Positions 1 to 7,769 of a DNA stretch of 40,263 nt are shown piece by piece (the stretch's first letter is position 1; every line of letters starts with the position of its first letter). The notes under the pieces are model-generated. The model was given only the letters and a program-made list of their open reading frames with translations. It was not told the DNA's origin and did not search any database. The position numbers were made by a program, and so were the translations under genes. The DNA is from Pseudomonadota bacterium (GTDB lineage: Bacteria; Pseudomonadota; Gammaproteobacteria; Burkholderiales; Burkholderiaceae_C), in assembly GCA_963205125.1 (NCBI GenBank), contig CAUJJO010000190.1, forward strand, positions 1-40,263, read 5' to 3'.

Positions 1-234
<234 letters not shown>

Positions 235-260
235 CGAATCACCCGAACCACGTGTGCGCG

Positions 261-282
261 GTGGCCACCTTCGGGTGGCCAT
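261..282. terminator. UUCG-tetraloop hairpin after adk
   Basis: A perfect 8-bp stem (TGGCCACC / GGTGGCCA) closes a TTCG loop, with a G-T pair extending it by one. It sits between the adk stop and the SDR start. UUCG loops are very stable in RNA. No T-run follows, so it may be a weak or factor-assisted terminator, or an mRNA-end stabiliser, rather than a classical intrinsic terminator. Confidence 0.55.
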
Positions 283-348
283 CCCGTCTGTGATCGGGGA
301 TCGTCGGATCGCAAGACATCGATCACACCCCATCGAGGAACATCCACC

Positions 349-1107
<759 letters not shown>

Positions 1108-1265
1108 GGCGGGGCCTGCCCGCGGCCCTTCGGGCTCGCGCACGGCGACGGCTGGACGCGGGACGCCTCACCGTCCTGCGTCCTGATCAGGCGCGGAAAG
1201 TCATGCCGACCCGTTGCGCCGCACTTTCGGGCGCTGTGGGACGAGACCGCCGACGGTTTCGCGTG

Positions 1266-1664
1266 CTACCCGAGCAGCTTGGCCGCAGGCAGGGTTTTCA
1301 TGCCACGGTCGAACGTCGCCACGTACTCGCACCCGGCAGCGGCGGCCTTTGCGCACAGCAGGCAGTCCGCTAAGTCCGCAGGTCCGCGCTCGAAGTCTTC
1401 GGTGGCCGCCCGAACCGCGGCTTCCGACTCCAGCACCACCGTCGCATGGCCCGACAGCGCATGCAGCGCCTTCGCCACGTCGAGCCGACTGCGGCCATAG
1501 GCACGCGAGAGCGTCCAGGCGAGTTCGACCAGCACCGTGTCGCCGACCCAGATCGAGCGGCCCTGCGATGCCGCGTCGTCGAACAGGCTCCGGGCCACCG
1601 ACGACTGCGCCGCATCGTCGTTGACCAGGAGCCTCACCAGCACGTTGGTGTCGACCGCGATCAC
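1266..1664 (-). CDS. PIN-domain toxin (VapC-like) of an AbrB/PIN module
   Basis: A 132-residue PIN-domain protein, expected to be a Mg-dependent RNase toxin. The acidic residues of the PIN site are visible: Asp5 (VDTN), Glu47 (LVELAW), Asp100 (ADLADCLL) and Asp119 (TFDRGM). Length is typical. The start is GTG at 1664-1662 and overlaps the TGA of the upstream antitoxin (shared GTGA, 1661-1664), the usual translational coupling of TA pairs. A partial, degenerate paralogue of this same antitoxin/toxin junction lies at 3125-3365. Exact RNA target unknown. TA role is inferred from the pair and family; the sequence appears intact and capable of activity. Confidence 0.88.
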   Translation of the reverse strand: MIAVDTNVLVRLLVNDDAAQSSVARSLFDDAASQGRSIWVGDTVLVELAWTLSRAYGRSRLDVAKALHALSGHATVVLESEAAVRAATEDFERGPADLADCLLCAKAAAAGCEYVATFDRGMKTLPAAKLLG

Positions 1665-1921
1665 CTCGCCCGTCCCGACCGCGCCTTGACGGCGTCGGTG
1701 ATGGCCTCATCCATCCGCTCGATCGACCTCGACGGCTCACCCTCGCGCGCCAGCAGTCCCAGGAGCGCGTCGGACCCACTCGGCAGCACGCGCACGCGCA
1801 GCGTGCGGTCGTCCGAGACCTGGAACTCCAGGCGTGATCCCGGCCGGATTCCAAGTTGGTCGCGCACGCCTTTGGGCAATGTGACCTGACCTTTCTCACT
1901 GACGACAGCTGCAGTCGGCAT
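1661..1921 (-). CDS. AbrB/MazE-type antitoxin (SpoVT-AbrB domain)
   Basis: An 86-residue protein with an N-terminal swapped-hairpin DNA-binding domain: SEKGQVTLPKGVRDQLGIRPG at about residues 8-28 is the AbrB signature. The C-terminal part (SIERMDEAITDAVKARSGRAR) would be the toxin-wrapping tail. It precedes and overlaps the PIN toxin by four bases, so antitoxin is made first. Such antitoxins neutralise the toxin and repress their own operon; an inverted repeat lies just upstream of the ATG (1932-1944). The C-terminal tail has a close relative in the decayed copy at 3219-3365. Function is assigned from the domain and arrangement. Confidence 0.87.
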   Translation of the reverse strand: MPTAAVVSEKGQVTLPKGVRDQLGIRPGSRLEFQVSDDRTLRVRVLPSGSDALLGLLAREGEPSRSIERMDEAITDAVKARSGRAR

Positions 1922-1931
1922 GATTTGATTC

Positions 1932-1944
1932 CTACCAAGGGTAG
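1932..1944. promoter_or_regulatory. Inverted repeat upstream of the AbrB antitoxin (candidate operator)
   Basis: CTACC-AAG-GGTAG lies 10 bases upstream of the antitoxin ATG in an unusually A/T-rich spot (GATTTGATT on one side, AAATCTTA on the other). This is where autoregulatory AbrB-type antitoxins usually bind. No experimentally known site is claimed. Confidence 0.4.
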
Positions 1945-2059
1945 AAATCTTACCACTGGCGTTCAGTAGTATTTTCGCTCGGCAGTGGAGTGATCCGGCA
2001 GGGCGGGAACAATCCGCATGGCCAAGCCGCAGCGCGAATTCGGCCCGCGACCCCTGGCG

Positions 2060-2443
2060 TCACACCACCTGGACGAAGCGGCCGTAGCCTGCGAGCGTGG
2101 CGTCGGCTGTGAGCAGCGTCAGCCGCTCTTCCACCGCCTGCGCCACCAGCATGCGGTCGAAGGGATCGCGGTGCACCCAGGGCAGCCTGGCCACCCGCGC
2201 GATGTGCGCCGCCTGGAGCGGCAACTCGACGAAGCCCTCATCCAGCAGCGCCCGATGCAGCAGCTTGGCATCCACCGAGAAGTCCGGACGGCCCAGCGAA
2301 GTCTTGATTGCCACCTCCCACAACGAGGCGAGGCTGAACGCCAGCGGCTGCCGACGCGAGCGCAGCCGCCGCGCGGCCTTGTTCGACAGGCGACCGGGAT
2401 CGAACGCCGCCCAGAGCACCAGATGCGTGTCGAGCAGCAGCAT
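2060..2443 (-). CDS. PIN-domain toxin (VapC-like) of a Phd/PIN module
   Basis: A 127-residue PIN-domain protein of the subgroup that pairs with Phd/YefM antitoxins. The acidic site is present: Asp5 (LLLDTH), Glu43 (SLWEVAIK), Asp93 and Asp96 in HRDPFDRMLVAQA, and Asp114 (TADATL). It should act as a ribonuclease when unbound. The ATG at 2443 follows the antitoxin stop by four bases, so the pair is co-transcribed. It is unrelated in detail to the PIN toxin at 1266-1664 (different core sequence), so these are two separate modules rather than a tandem duplication. Appears intact. Confidence 0.88.
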   Translation of the reverse strand: MLLLDTHLVLWAAFDPGRLSNKAARRLRSRRQPLAFSLASLWEVAIKTSLGRPDFSVDAKLLHRALLDEGFVELPLQAAHIARVARLPWVHRDPFDRMLVAQAVEERLTLLTADATLAGYGRFVQVV

Positions 2444-2447
2444 GCGT

Positions 2448-2705
2448 CTAGGGCTTGTCGACGCTCCGGGAGTCGAACATCGCTTCGATGTCAGTCGCGA
2501 AGTCCTTCTTCAGGTCGGCCTGCACCACGCCTCGTCCGGCCAGGAAGCCGAGCTGCCGCGTGGCCGGCGGCGCTTCGATCGGCACGACCCGAACCATCGG
2601 CCTGCCGGCCTTGGCGATCACGAACTCCCGCCCCTTGGCAGCCTGCTCGACCAGGCGGGAGAGATGCGTCTTCGCCTCGTGGATGTTCACGGTGACCGTT
2701 GACAT
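2448..2705 (-). CDS. Phd/YefM-family antitoxin
   Basis: An 85-residue Phd/YefM antitoxin. The N-terminal dimer and DNA-binding part shows VNIHEAKTHLSRLVEQ, a Gly-Arg-Glu turn and ITKAGRP-like IAKAGRPMVRVVPI. The C-terminal tail (KKDFATDIEAMF) is the acidic toxin-binding segment. It lies directly upstream of a PIN toxin. The start ATG at 2705 has no strong ribosome site. Upstream there is a good -10 (TATAGT) and a pair of 9-base direct repeats suitable for autoregulation. Function comes from family and pairing. Confidence 0.88.
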   Translation of the reverse strand: MSTVTVNIHEAKTHLSRLVEQAAKGREFVIAKAGRPMVRVVPIEAPPATRQLGFLAGRGVVQADLKKDFATDIEAMFDSRSVDKP

Positions 2706-2717
2706 CGATGTCTCGAA

Positions 2718-2768
2718 TGGACCAACAAAAGTGGACTAACTATAGCCGTTCTTGCCAAAGCCGACCAA
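2718..2768 (-). promoter_or_regulatory. Promoter/operator of the Phd/PIN module
   Basis: On the minus strand TATAGT (2739-2744) is a good -10, with TTGGTC (2763-2768) 18 bases upstream as a weak -35. On the plus strand TGGACCAAC (2718-2726) and TGGACTAAC (2732-2740) are direct repeats 14 bases apart. They overlap the -10 and start region, where a Phd dimer could bind and repress. Prediction by inspection only. Confidence 0.45.
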
Positions 2769-2810
2769 AGCGGACGAAACCAAACGCTCTCGCTGCAAAG
2801 CGCTCATCCC

Positions 2811-3056
2811 TCACGGACCCGGGCCGACCGGTCCCTTCGTCGGGAGGGCCACCAGTCGCACGCCCAGCGCCTTGCACACGCGGGCGATGGTGTCGAAGCG
2901 CGGGCTTGCGCCCGGGCGCAGCGCCTTGTACATGGCCTCGCGGCCGACGCCGACACTTTCCGCAACGGCCGTCATGCCGCGCGCACGGGCCACCTTGCCC
3001 AGCACGGATTTGTTGCCAGCTCCGTTGTTGAGCTCGCCCTCCCAGTGCCCTGGCAT
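2811..3056 (-). pseudogene. Chimeric ORF: IS30 transposase scrap joined to a HigA-like antidote
   Basis: This 81-residue frame is a join of two unrelated pieces. Residues 1-17 (MPGHWEGELNNGAGNKS) read like the IS30-family catalytic-domain segment RLMPGHWEGDL-I-GAGN. Residues 18 onward (VARARGMTAVAESVGV, REAMYKAL, SPRFDTIARVCKALG) are the helix-turn-helix half of the putative addiction-module antidote family that pairs with HigB/RelE-type toxins. The normal N-terminal ~45 residues of the antidote are missing and no toxin gene is next to it. The HTH itself looks undamaged, so a DNA-binding fragment could still be made. I call it a decayed antitoxin with an IS30 5' replacement. Confidence 0.6.
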
Positions 3057-3140
3057 GAGGCGGTCCTCGACCTCGGGGCGCGCACGTGGATACTGAGCAT
3101 GTCCGGGATCTATGCGCGTCGATCCGTGCCGCGTCGCCGA
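3006..3140 (-). mobile_element. IS30-family transposase remnant
   Basis: Reading the minus strand from about 3140, one frame gives RGTDRRA, a stop, then IPDMLSIHVRAP. After a frame change it continues as RPEVEDRLMPGHWEGELNN and GAGNKS. This order (RGTDRRGQIPDM-SIHVR-PPEVEDRLMPGHWEGD) is characteristic of IS30-family transposases near the first catalytic Asp. It contains one nonsense codon (TAG, probably from CAG) and one frameshift. No terminal inverted repeats were recognised, so it is an internal scrap of about 45 codons. Its left edge runs into a HigA-like antidote and its right edge into a vapC fragment. The boundary near 3125-3140 is ambiguous. Confidence 0.65.
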
Positions 3141-3222
3141 ACAGCCGTCGAGCTGCCAAGGACTACGCTGCGTCGTCGTTGACCAGAAGCCTGACCGGGA
3201 TCTTCGTGTCGACCGCGATCAC
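3125..3222 (-). pseudogene. vapC fragment (N-terminal part of a second AbrB-linked PIN toxin)
   Basis: From a GTG at 3222 the minus strand reads MIAVDTKIPVRLLVNDDAA, then a TAG at 3163-3165, then SLAARRLFGDAA. The intact toxin at 1266-1664 begins MIAVDTNVLVRLLVNDDAA followed by QSSVARSLFDDAA, so this is a paralogue whose Gln codon became a stop. After about 30 codons it runs into IS30 sequence; the catalytic C-terminal half is gone. It starts in the same GTGA overlap with an AbrB-type tail as the intact pair. Not functional. Confidence 0.75.
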
Positions 3223-3365
3223 TTTGCCCGACCCGTGCGCGCCCTGACAACCTCTCTGACCGCCTCGTCTATCCGCTCGAGCGAGACCGGTGCCTCGTCC
3301 TGCCGAGCCGGTCGAAGCCGATCGAACGCCTTGCCTCCGCCATGGGTGCCGGAGCGACTATCCTT
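3219..3365 (-). pseudogene. AbrB-type antitoxin fragment (C-terminal part)
   Basis: On the minus strand an open stretch reads GKAFDRLRPARQ, then EAPVSLERIDEAVREVVRA and RTGRAK with TGA at 3219-3221. The intact antitoxin ends SIERMDEAITDAVKARSGRAR, so the last ~20 residues are clearly related. The N-terminal AbrB DNA-binding domain is missing: upstream bases switch to a different PIN fragment on the opposite strand. With the vapC fragment it forms a broken second copy of the AbrB/PIN module. The left and right limits are approximate. Confidence 0.65.
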
Positions 3366-3375
3366 GCATGCCGGG

Positions 3376-3588
3376 TTCGACGTCATCAGGAGCTCGCCGG
3401 AGTTGATCCCGTCGGCGCGAGATCTTCACATCGCCCACGGGTTGGCCTTCCACGACGCGCGGGGCATCCAGGCCGCGCGGGATGGCGGCTGCCAGCGCCT
3501 GTGCTGCGAGGCCCTGCAGATCAACCGCTTGCCCGGCAAGCTGGTCGTTGCGAACCCCTTCATGTCCACGGACGGATCGAATTCATGA
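3376..3588 (+). pseudogene. C-terminal fragment of a PIN-domain toxin
   Basis: The plus strand reads ELIPSARDLHIAHGLAFHDA, then IQAARDGGCQRLCCEALQ and GKLVVANPF before a TGA at 3586-3588. This is the third-acid-to-end part of a PIN toxin, where typical proteins have SFWDALIV-AA-GC-LYSEDLQ-VVNPF. The first half, with Asp and Glu of the active site, is absent, and the SEDL motif is degraded to CEAL (a catalytic Asp lost). It is head-to-head with the AbrB fragment. Its stop overlaps the start of the next gene (ATG at 3585). It belongs to a different PIN type from the three intact toxins. Confidence 0.6.
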
Positions 3589-4055
3589 ACAGCACTCTGT
3601 CGATCGCCGCCATCGCTCGACTGCGGAGCTCACGCGCGGTGCTTCGCGGCGGCGCACTGTTGCTTGCCTCAGCACCGCTCCTGAGCGTTGCGGCGGACGC
3701 CGACTGGCTGCGTTGCAAGGAGCAGCAGGACGATGCGCAGCGTCTGGTCTGCTATGACCGCGTCGCGGCATCCATGTCGCCGGAGGCTTCACGGGCACGC
3801 TTCGGTCTTCCGGCAAGTGCTCCCTCGCCCGAACCCGAGGTCGTCGATGCGACGCTGGCGGACGCGATCGACGGCTGGCAAGCCGGGAGCCGAATTCGGC
3901 TGGAGAACGGGCAGGTCTGGCAGATCGTCGACGACAGTTCCGGCTTCCTGCGCAGCGGGACACGCAATGTTCGGATCCGGCGCGGTGCGCTCGGTGCGTA
4001 CTACATGGAGTTCGAGGGCAGCAACCGTTCGCCAAAGGTCAGACGACGGCAGTAG
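3585..4055 (+). CDS. Small exported protein of unknown function
   Basis: A 156-residue protein with an N-terminal export signal (hydrophobic RGGALLLASAPLLSVAADA, cleavage likely after VAA near residue 37). The mature part starts with DWLRCKEQQDDAQRLVCYDR, a Cys-acidic-CYD pattern seen in several periplasmic proteins, including the N-terminus of VasI/TagO-like proteins. It ends in a basic domain (RIRLENGQVWQIVDDSSGF, RRGALGAYYMEFEG). No enzyme motif is evident. The ATG at 3585 overlaps the stop of a PIN fragment and lacks a clear ribosome site; the frame stays open upstream, but the signal peptide argues for this start. A strong bidirectional terminator lies 60 bases after the stop. Function unknown. 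Confidence 0.72.
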   Translation: MNSTLSIAAIARLRSSRAVLRGGALLLASAPLLSVAADADWLRCKEQQDDAQRLVCYDRVAASMSPEASRARFGLPASAPSPEPEVVDATLADAIDGWQAGSRIRLENGQVWQIVDDSSGFLRSGTRNVRIRRGALGAYYMEFEGSNRSPKVRRRQ

Positions 4056-4117
4056 CCGCAGGGCCCCTACGAGCGCTGGTGCCTTCGCTGCATCAGGCTC
4101 GCTGCGGAAGCCAGCAT

Positions 4118-4148
4118 GAAAGCGGGCGCCTCGAGGGCGCCCGCTTTC
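4118..4148. terminator. Bidirectional intrinsic terminator
   Basis: A 13-bp G/C-rich stem (GAAAGCGGGCGCC paired with GGCGCCCGCTTTC) with a TCGAG loop, flanked by A-rich and T-rich ends on both strands. It lies between the convergent exported-protein gene and TonB-dependent receptor gene and can serve both. Confidence 0.85.
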
Positions 4149-4208
4149 CTTGCAAGAGTTCGATCTCGCGCATCACCGCCGCGCAAGGCGACGGCGATGC
4201 TCAGGACA

Positions 4209-7103
4209 TCAGAACTTGTAGGTGCCGGTAACGAAGATCTTCCGACCCATGGCGTCGTAGGTGCCCGGGAAGGTGTTGCCGTTGCCGAACACGCTCGGGC
4301 CCTGCTGCGTCGTGATCGGCGGATCGCGGTCGAGCACGTTGTTGATGCCGAACATGATGCTCAGCGCCTTGGTCGGACGCCAGACCGCCGCAAGATCGAG
4401 GTAGTCGCGCGCCGACAAGGTACGCTCGAGGTCGTTCACCGGGCCCGCGAGCTTCTCCTGGCCGCTGGCCTCCTGCTGCGTGACCTTGTCGAGGTGGCGC
4501 CAGGTCAATGCGAGGTCGGCGTTCCAGGGCGTGGCCCACACCGCGCGCAGCTTGTGCCGCCACTTCGGGTTCGGGGCTCCGCACTTGTTGGCGCCATAGA
4601 GGCCGGCGCAGTCATAGGTGCCGTCACCAGGAATCTCCTCGACCAGGTACTTCTTCAGGATGGTCCCGTTGAAGTTGAAGGTCAACGAGCCCATGTCACC
4701 CAGGCGCTGGAGGTAGCTTGCGCTCAGATCCCAACCCGACGTGCGCAGGCTGCCCAGGTTCTGCAGCGTCGCCGTGATGCGGCCATCCCTGAGCAGCCAG
4801 AGCGTGCCCAGCCGATCGCGATTGACCAGCCCGCAGAACAAGGCCTCCCCGGTGCTCATGCACTTGTCGAGGATCGTCGTCGGATCCATGTTGTTGATGA
4901 CCTTCTTGATCTTGATGTCGAAATAGTCGACGGTGAAGGTCATGTTGCGCATCGGCGAGAAGGCCAAGCCCGCGGTCACGCTGTCGGCGGTCTCCGGATC
5001 AAGGTTCGGGTTGCCGCCCTGCAGGTAGTTGTACTGCCCGGCCGGGCTGTCCTGGATGCTCCCGTACTGGCTGGCCGTCACGCCGGTGCGCATGCACTCC
5101 TCCAGGCTGGCGGTGGGCGTGGCGCCGGCGCAGGGGTCGCTGTCCATGTCGAACAGATTGTTACCCTGGGCCTGGAACATTTCGATCACGTTCGCCGCCC
5201 GCACCGCCCGCTGCAGGCTGGCGCGCGCCTTGATGTCCCGCGTCGGCCCGTACTCGAGGCCCAGGCCCCAGGTACTGGTCGTCTTGCCCGTGCTGTAGTC
5301 GGAGTAGCGGGCGCTCAAGGACGCAGCCAGGGAGTCGACACCCGGCAGGCCGTTGGCGATCGGCAGTCGAAATTCGCCATAGGCATCCTTCACCGTGAAG
5401 CCGCCATTGAGGGGGAGGGTCGGTCCACCACTGCCCGAAAGCGCGCCCGTCAACGTCGCATCATCGACCGAGAGGCTGAGCTTCTCGCGCCGCGTCTCGA
5501 CGCCAAACGCCACCTCGGCACCCGACTTCGCCCAGGGCAGCTTGATCCCGTACTCGCCGAGGTCCGACGACGCGCTGGCCCCGAACATCTCGAGGAAGGT
5601 CGAGCCCTTCTGCAGGCCAGGCACCTGCAGGTAAGCGAGCTGATCCGGCGTGACCCCGCCGAGAGACCAGACGTTGTAGGGCACGCAGTTCGGATCCTCC
5701 CCGGACTGCTTGGATGCGCACACTGCGGTACCGCCGTCGTTGACGACATCGAACGCCCGACCGATCTTGGAGTCGAGGAAGTAGTTTTCGGAACTCTGGC
5801 TGTAGATCACGCGCGCCGAGATCCCGAAGACGTCGTAGGACCACTTGCCGATCTCACCCTTGACGCCAACCTCGGTCCGGAAGGAGGTATTGCGGAACTG
5901 CGACTGGCGGCCACCGCCTTCGACGTTGCGTCGCTGCACCACCACATCGGTGCTGTCACCGGGGTTCGTCAGCCCCAGGGCCGCGCGCCAGCTATCCGTC
6001 AGCAGCGGATTGTCGTAGTTGACGGTCACGATGTTGCCGAAGATCCCGCCCGGGGCCACCTGGGCGGTCGTGCTGTCATCGTGGAACGCGAAATTCGCGT
6101 ATGCGCGCGCGTTGTCGGTGATGTCGTAATTGAGCGAGGCACGACCTGCCCAGCGCTCGGAAGGCCGCTGGAAGTAGTTCGTCGGGCCGTAGTTGTAGGC
6201 GTCGGTGCCTTTGTACAGGCGCGCATTGCCGGCCGAATCGGCGGCGGTCCAAACCTTGCCGTCATTGAGGTTCGTGATGCGCCCCGTGGCTGCCGTGCCG
6301 GAACCGCCGCAGACGAAGCCGGCCGCGCCCATGCCTACGGCACAGGCGCTGAAGTCGCGCTCCGATTGAAGCAGCGCATCGTCCTTCTTGTAGTTGACGT
6401 ACAGCGTCGCATTGCCTCGGTTGCCGAAGTTGGAGCCCATCAGCAGGCCGAAGCTCGTGCTCTTGCCGTCGGAAGATTTGTTTCCGGGAACCTTGAACTC
6501 CTGCGGACTCACGGCCTCGCGCGCCGCAATGATGTCCCCGATGCCGGCCGCGTTCTGCTGGCGGTGGTTGTAGAAGCCGTGGTTGAACTCGACTTCGACG
6601 CCCTCGAAGCGGTCGTCGAGGATGAAGTTGACGACGCCGGCCACGGCGTCCGAGCCATAGACGGCCGACGCGCCGCCGGTCAACACGTCCACACGACGGA
6701 TCAAGCCGGTCGGAATGGCATTCAGGTCGGGCGACGAGGTGTTCGCGCTGCCCATGGGCATGCGGCGGCCGTTGACGAGCACGAGGGTGCGGTCCGAGCC
6801 CAAGCCGCGCAGGTTCACGCTGGCCGTTCCCGAGGCGCCGTTGGACACGGTCGCGTTCTGGTCGGCGAATACCTGCGGCAGGTTGTTCAGGATGCTCTCG
6901 ACGTTCTTTGCACCGTCGATCTTGATGTCCTGCGCGCTCACCGTCGTCACCGGGCTGGCGCCTTCGCTGGCCAGCGTCTTGATCCGCGAACCGGTGACTT
7001 CGATCCGCTGCGTGTCCTGCGCCAGCGCCGGCAAGGTCGCCAGGGCGACGCTGCCGCCGAAGGCCAGCATCAGGCCGCGGCTCAGTAGGGTCGGTCTGAA
7101 CAT
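4209..7103 (-). CDS. TonB-dependent outer-membrane receptor
   Basis: A 964-residue outer-membrane receptor with a signal peptide (residues 1 to about 28, ending LPALAQ). A TonB-box-like RIEVTGSRI follows at ~33-41. The plug domain (to ~165) contains NVESILNNLPQ, NLRGLGSDRTLVLVNGRR, GGASAVYGSDAVAGVVNF. A large 22-strand barrel follows, with the family turns RAVRAANVIEMF and INNVLDRDPP and a terminal Phe (GTYKF) as expected for BAM-dependent insertion. It takes up a large ligand using the proton motive force via TonB/ExbBD. The plug style is that of carbohydrate, peptide or polyphenol receptors of Caulobacter/Xanthomonas type rather than classical siderophore receptors, but the ligand cannot be told. 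The ATG at 7103 has GAGGAG upstream. No anti-sigma or transport partner is adjacent. Confidence 0.93.
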   Translation of the reverse strand: MFRPTLLSRGLMLAFGGSVALATLPALAQDTQRIEVTGSRIKTLASEGASPVTTVSAQDIKIDGAKNVESILNNLPQVFADQNATVSNGASGTASVNLRGLGSDRTLVLVNGRRMPMGSANTSSPDLNAIPTGLIRRVDVLTGGASAVYGSDAVAGVVNFILDDRFEGVEVEFNHGFYNHRQQNAAGIGDIIAAREAVSPQEFKVPGNKSSDGKSTSFGLLMGSNFGNRGNATLYVNYKKDDALLQSERDFSACAVGMGAAGFVCGGSGTAATGRITNLNDGKVWTAADSAGNARLYKGTDAYNYGPTNYFQRPSERWAGRASLNYDITDNARAYANFAFHDDSTTAQVAPGGIFGNIVTVNYDNPLLTDSWRAALGLTNPGDSTDVVVQRRNVEGGGRQSQFRNTSFRTEVGVKGEIGKWSYDVFGISARVIYSQSSENYFLDSKIGRAFDVVNDGGTAVCASKQSGEDPNCVPYNVWSLGGVTPDQLAYLQVPGLQKGSTFLEMFGASASSDLGEYGIKLPWAKSGAEVAFGVETRREKLSLSVDDATLTGALSGSGGPTLPLNGGFTVKDAYGEFRLPIANGLPGVDSLAASLSARYSDYSTGKTTSTWGLGLEYGPTRDIKARASLQRAVRAANVIEMFQAQGNNLFDMDSDPCAGATPTASLEECMRTGVTASQYGSIQDSPAGQYNYLQGGNPNLDPETADSVTAGLAFSPMRNMTFTVDYFDIKIKKVINNMDPTTILDKCMSTGEALFCGLVNRDRLGTLWLLRDGRITATLQNLGSLRTSGWDLSASYLQRLGDMGSLTFNFNGTILKKYLVEEIPGDGTYDCAGLYGANKCGAPNPKWRHKLRAVWATPWNADLALTWRHLDKVTQQEASGQEKLAGPVNDLERTLSARDYLDLAAVWRPTKALSIMFGINNVLDRDPPITTQQGPSVFGNGNTFPGTYDAMGRKIFVTGTYKF

Positions 7104-7484
7104 TGAGTCTGCTCCTCAGATTGATTGAACAAGTCCACCCGGTGCTGCAGCGCGCCGATACCGCGCACGCCCTGCCATCGCCAGCGGTCCATTACAAGCC
7201 GGCCGATTCTCCGGGCTTCGTCGCCTCGGGCCGACAGGGGGAAACCTGTGTCGGATCAAGCGGATTGCCCGATCGATCCATGAGAAGGCACGACTCAACT
7301 TCGCAAATGTCTGTATTTTCAATGCGTTACAGACGATTCATGAAGCTTTGCTTGATCTCTTGAAGAGTCGCTCCAGCCCCCTGTTCCCGGGTGTCGGGTT
7401 GGCAATTTGCAACACCCTGAGCAAGATGTCGCCGCCTTCCTGCCAAGCACGGCACGAGCGGCGACACGAGCGCTGGGACGCTCC
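7104..7484. other. Gene-free leader of the TonB-dependent receptor
   Basis: About 380 bases with no credible coding frame. The stretch 7280-7375 is much more A/T-rich than its surroundings and holds the inverted repeat listed separately, plus CTCTT-G-AAGAG around 7358-7368. The receptor promoter most likely lies there, which would give the mRNA a leader of around 200 bases. No riboswitch fold was recognised. Confidence 0.5.
7309..7334. promoter_or_regulatory. Inverted repeat GTCTGTA-N12-TACAGAC upstream of the receptor
   Basis: Perfect 7-base arms separated by 12 bases inside the only A/T-rich part of the leader. The geometry suits a dimeric regulator; the regulator is unknown. It lies about 210-230 bases upstream of the receptor ATG. 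Confidence 0.4.
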
Positions 7485-7658
7485 TCAGTCGGCGTTCGTC
7501 TGCGTCACCAGCCGCGGCACCGCCGCCAGCAGGCTGCGGGTGTAGTCGGTGGCCGGGGCGCCGAGCACCCGATCGACCTCGCCCTGCTCTTCGATGAGGC
7601 CCGCGCGCATCACGGCGACGCGGTCGGCGATGGTCTCGACGACGCCGCTGTTGTACGC
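7485..7658 (-). pseudogene. Duplicated 3' end of the ABC ATPase gene
   Basis: Bases 7503-7655 repeat 8405-8557, the 3' end of the double ATPase gene, in the same orientation at an offset of 902 bases. I count about 11 differences in ~153 bases. The encoded tail ([40 protein letters not shown]) matches the ATPase C-terminus almost residue for residue, then ends in QTNAD and a stop at 7485. There is no 5' part. The differences are partly third-position changes, so the copy is not fresh, or it comes from a paralogous gene. The brnTA module lies exactly between the two copies. Confidence 0.85.
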
Positions 7659-7734
7659 ATGTGGGGCACTAGGCACCGCACCGTCCAGCGACTCGCATCC
7701 GCAGCGTGCGCATGGACTCAGGCGCGGGTTCACC

Positions 7735-7769
7735 TTGACATGTGCGATATTTGTACACACATTCATGGC
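7735..7769 (+). promoter_or_regulatory. Promoter/operator region of brnTA
   Basis: A consensus -35 (TTGACA, 7735-7740) is followed by TGTGCGATATTTGTACACA, in which TGTG and CACA form arms and TGTACA is itself palindromic. The -10 is weak (CACATT at 7758-7763, spacing 17). Transcription would start at or just before the brnT ATG (7770), so the toxin may be translated from a very short or absent leader. The palindrome would suit autorepression by the BrnT-BrnA complex. Confidence 0.5.

Noticed and set aside
4116..7088. A long plus-strand open frame opposite the TonB-dependent receptor
   Set aside because: Composition is Val/Arg/His-rich with no recognisable domain, and the opposite strand codes for a complete receptor with signal peptide and terminal Phe.
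7389..7415. GGGTGT / ACACCC hairpin as a riboswitch or terminator
   Set aside because: The stem is six pairs with a long loop, no T-run, and no match to a known riboswitch core.
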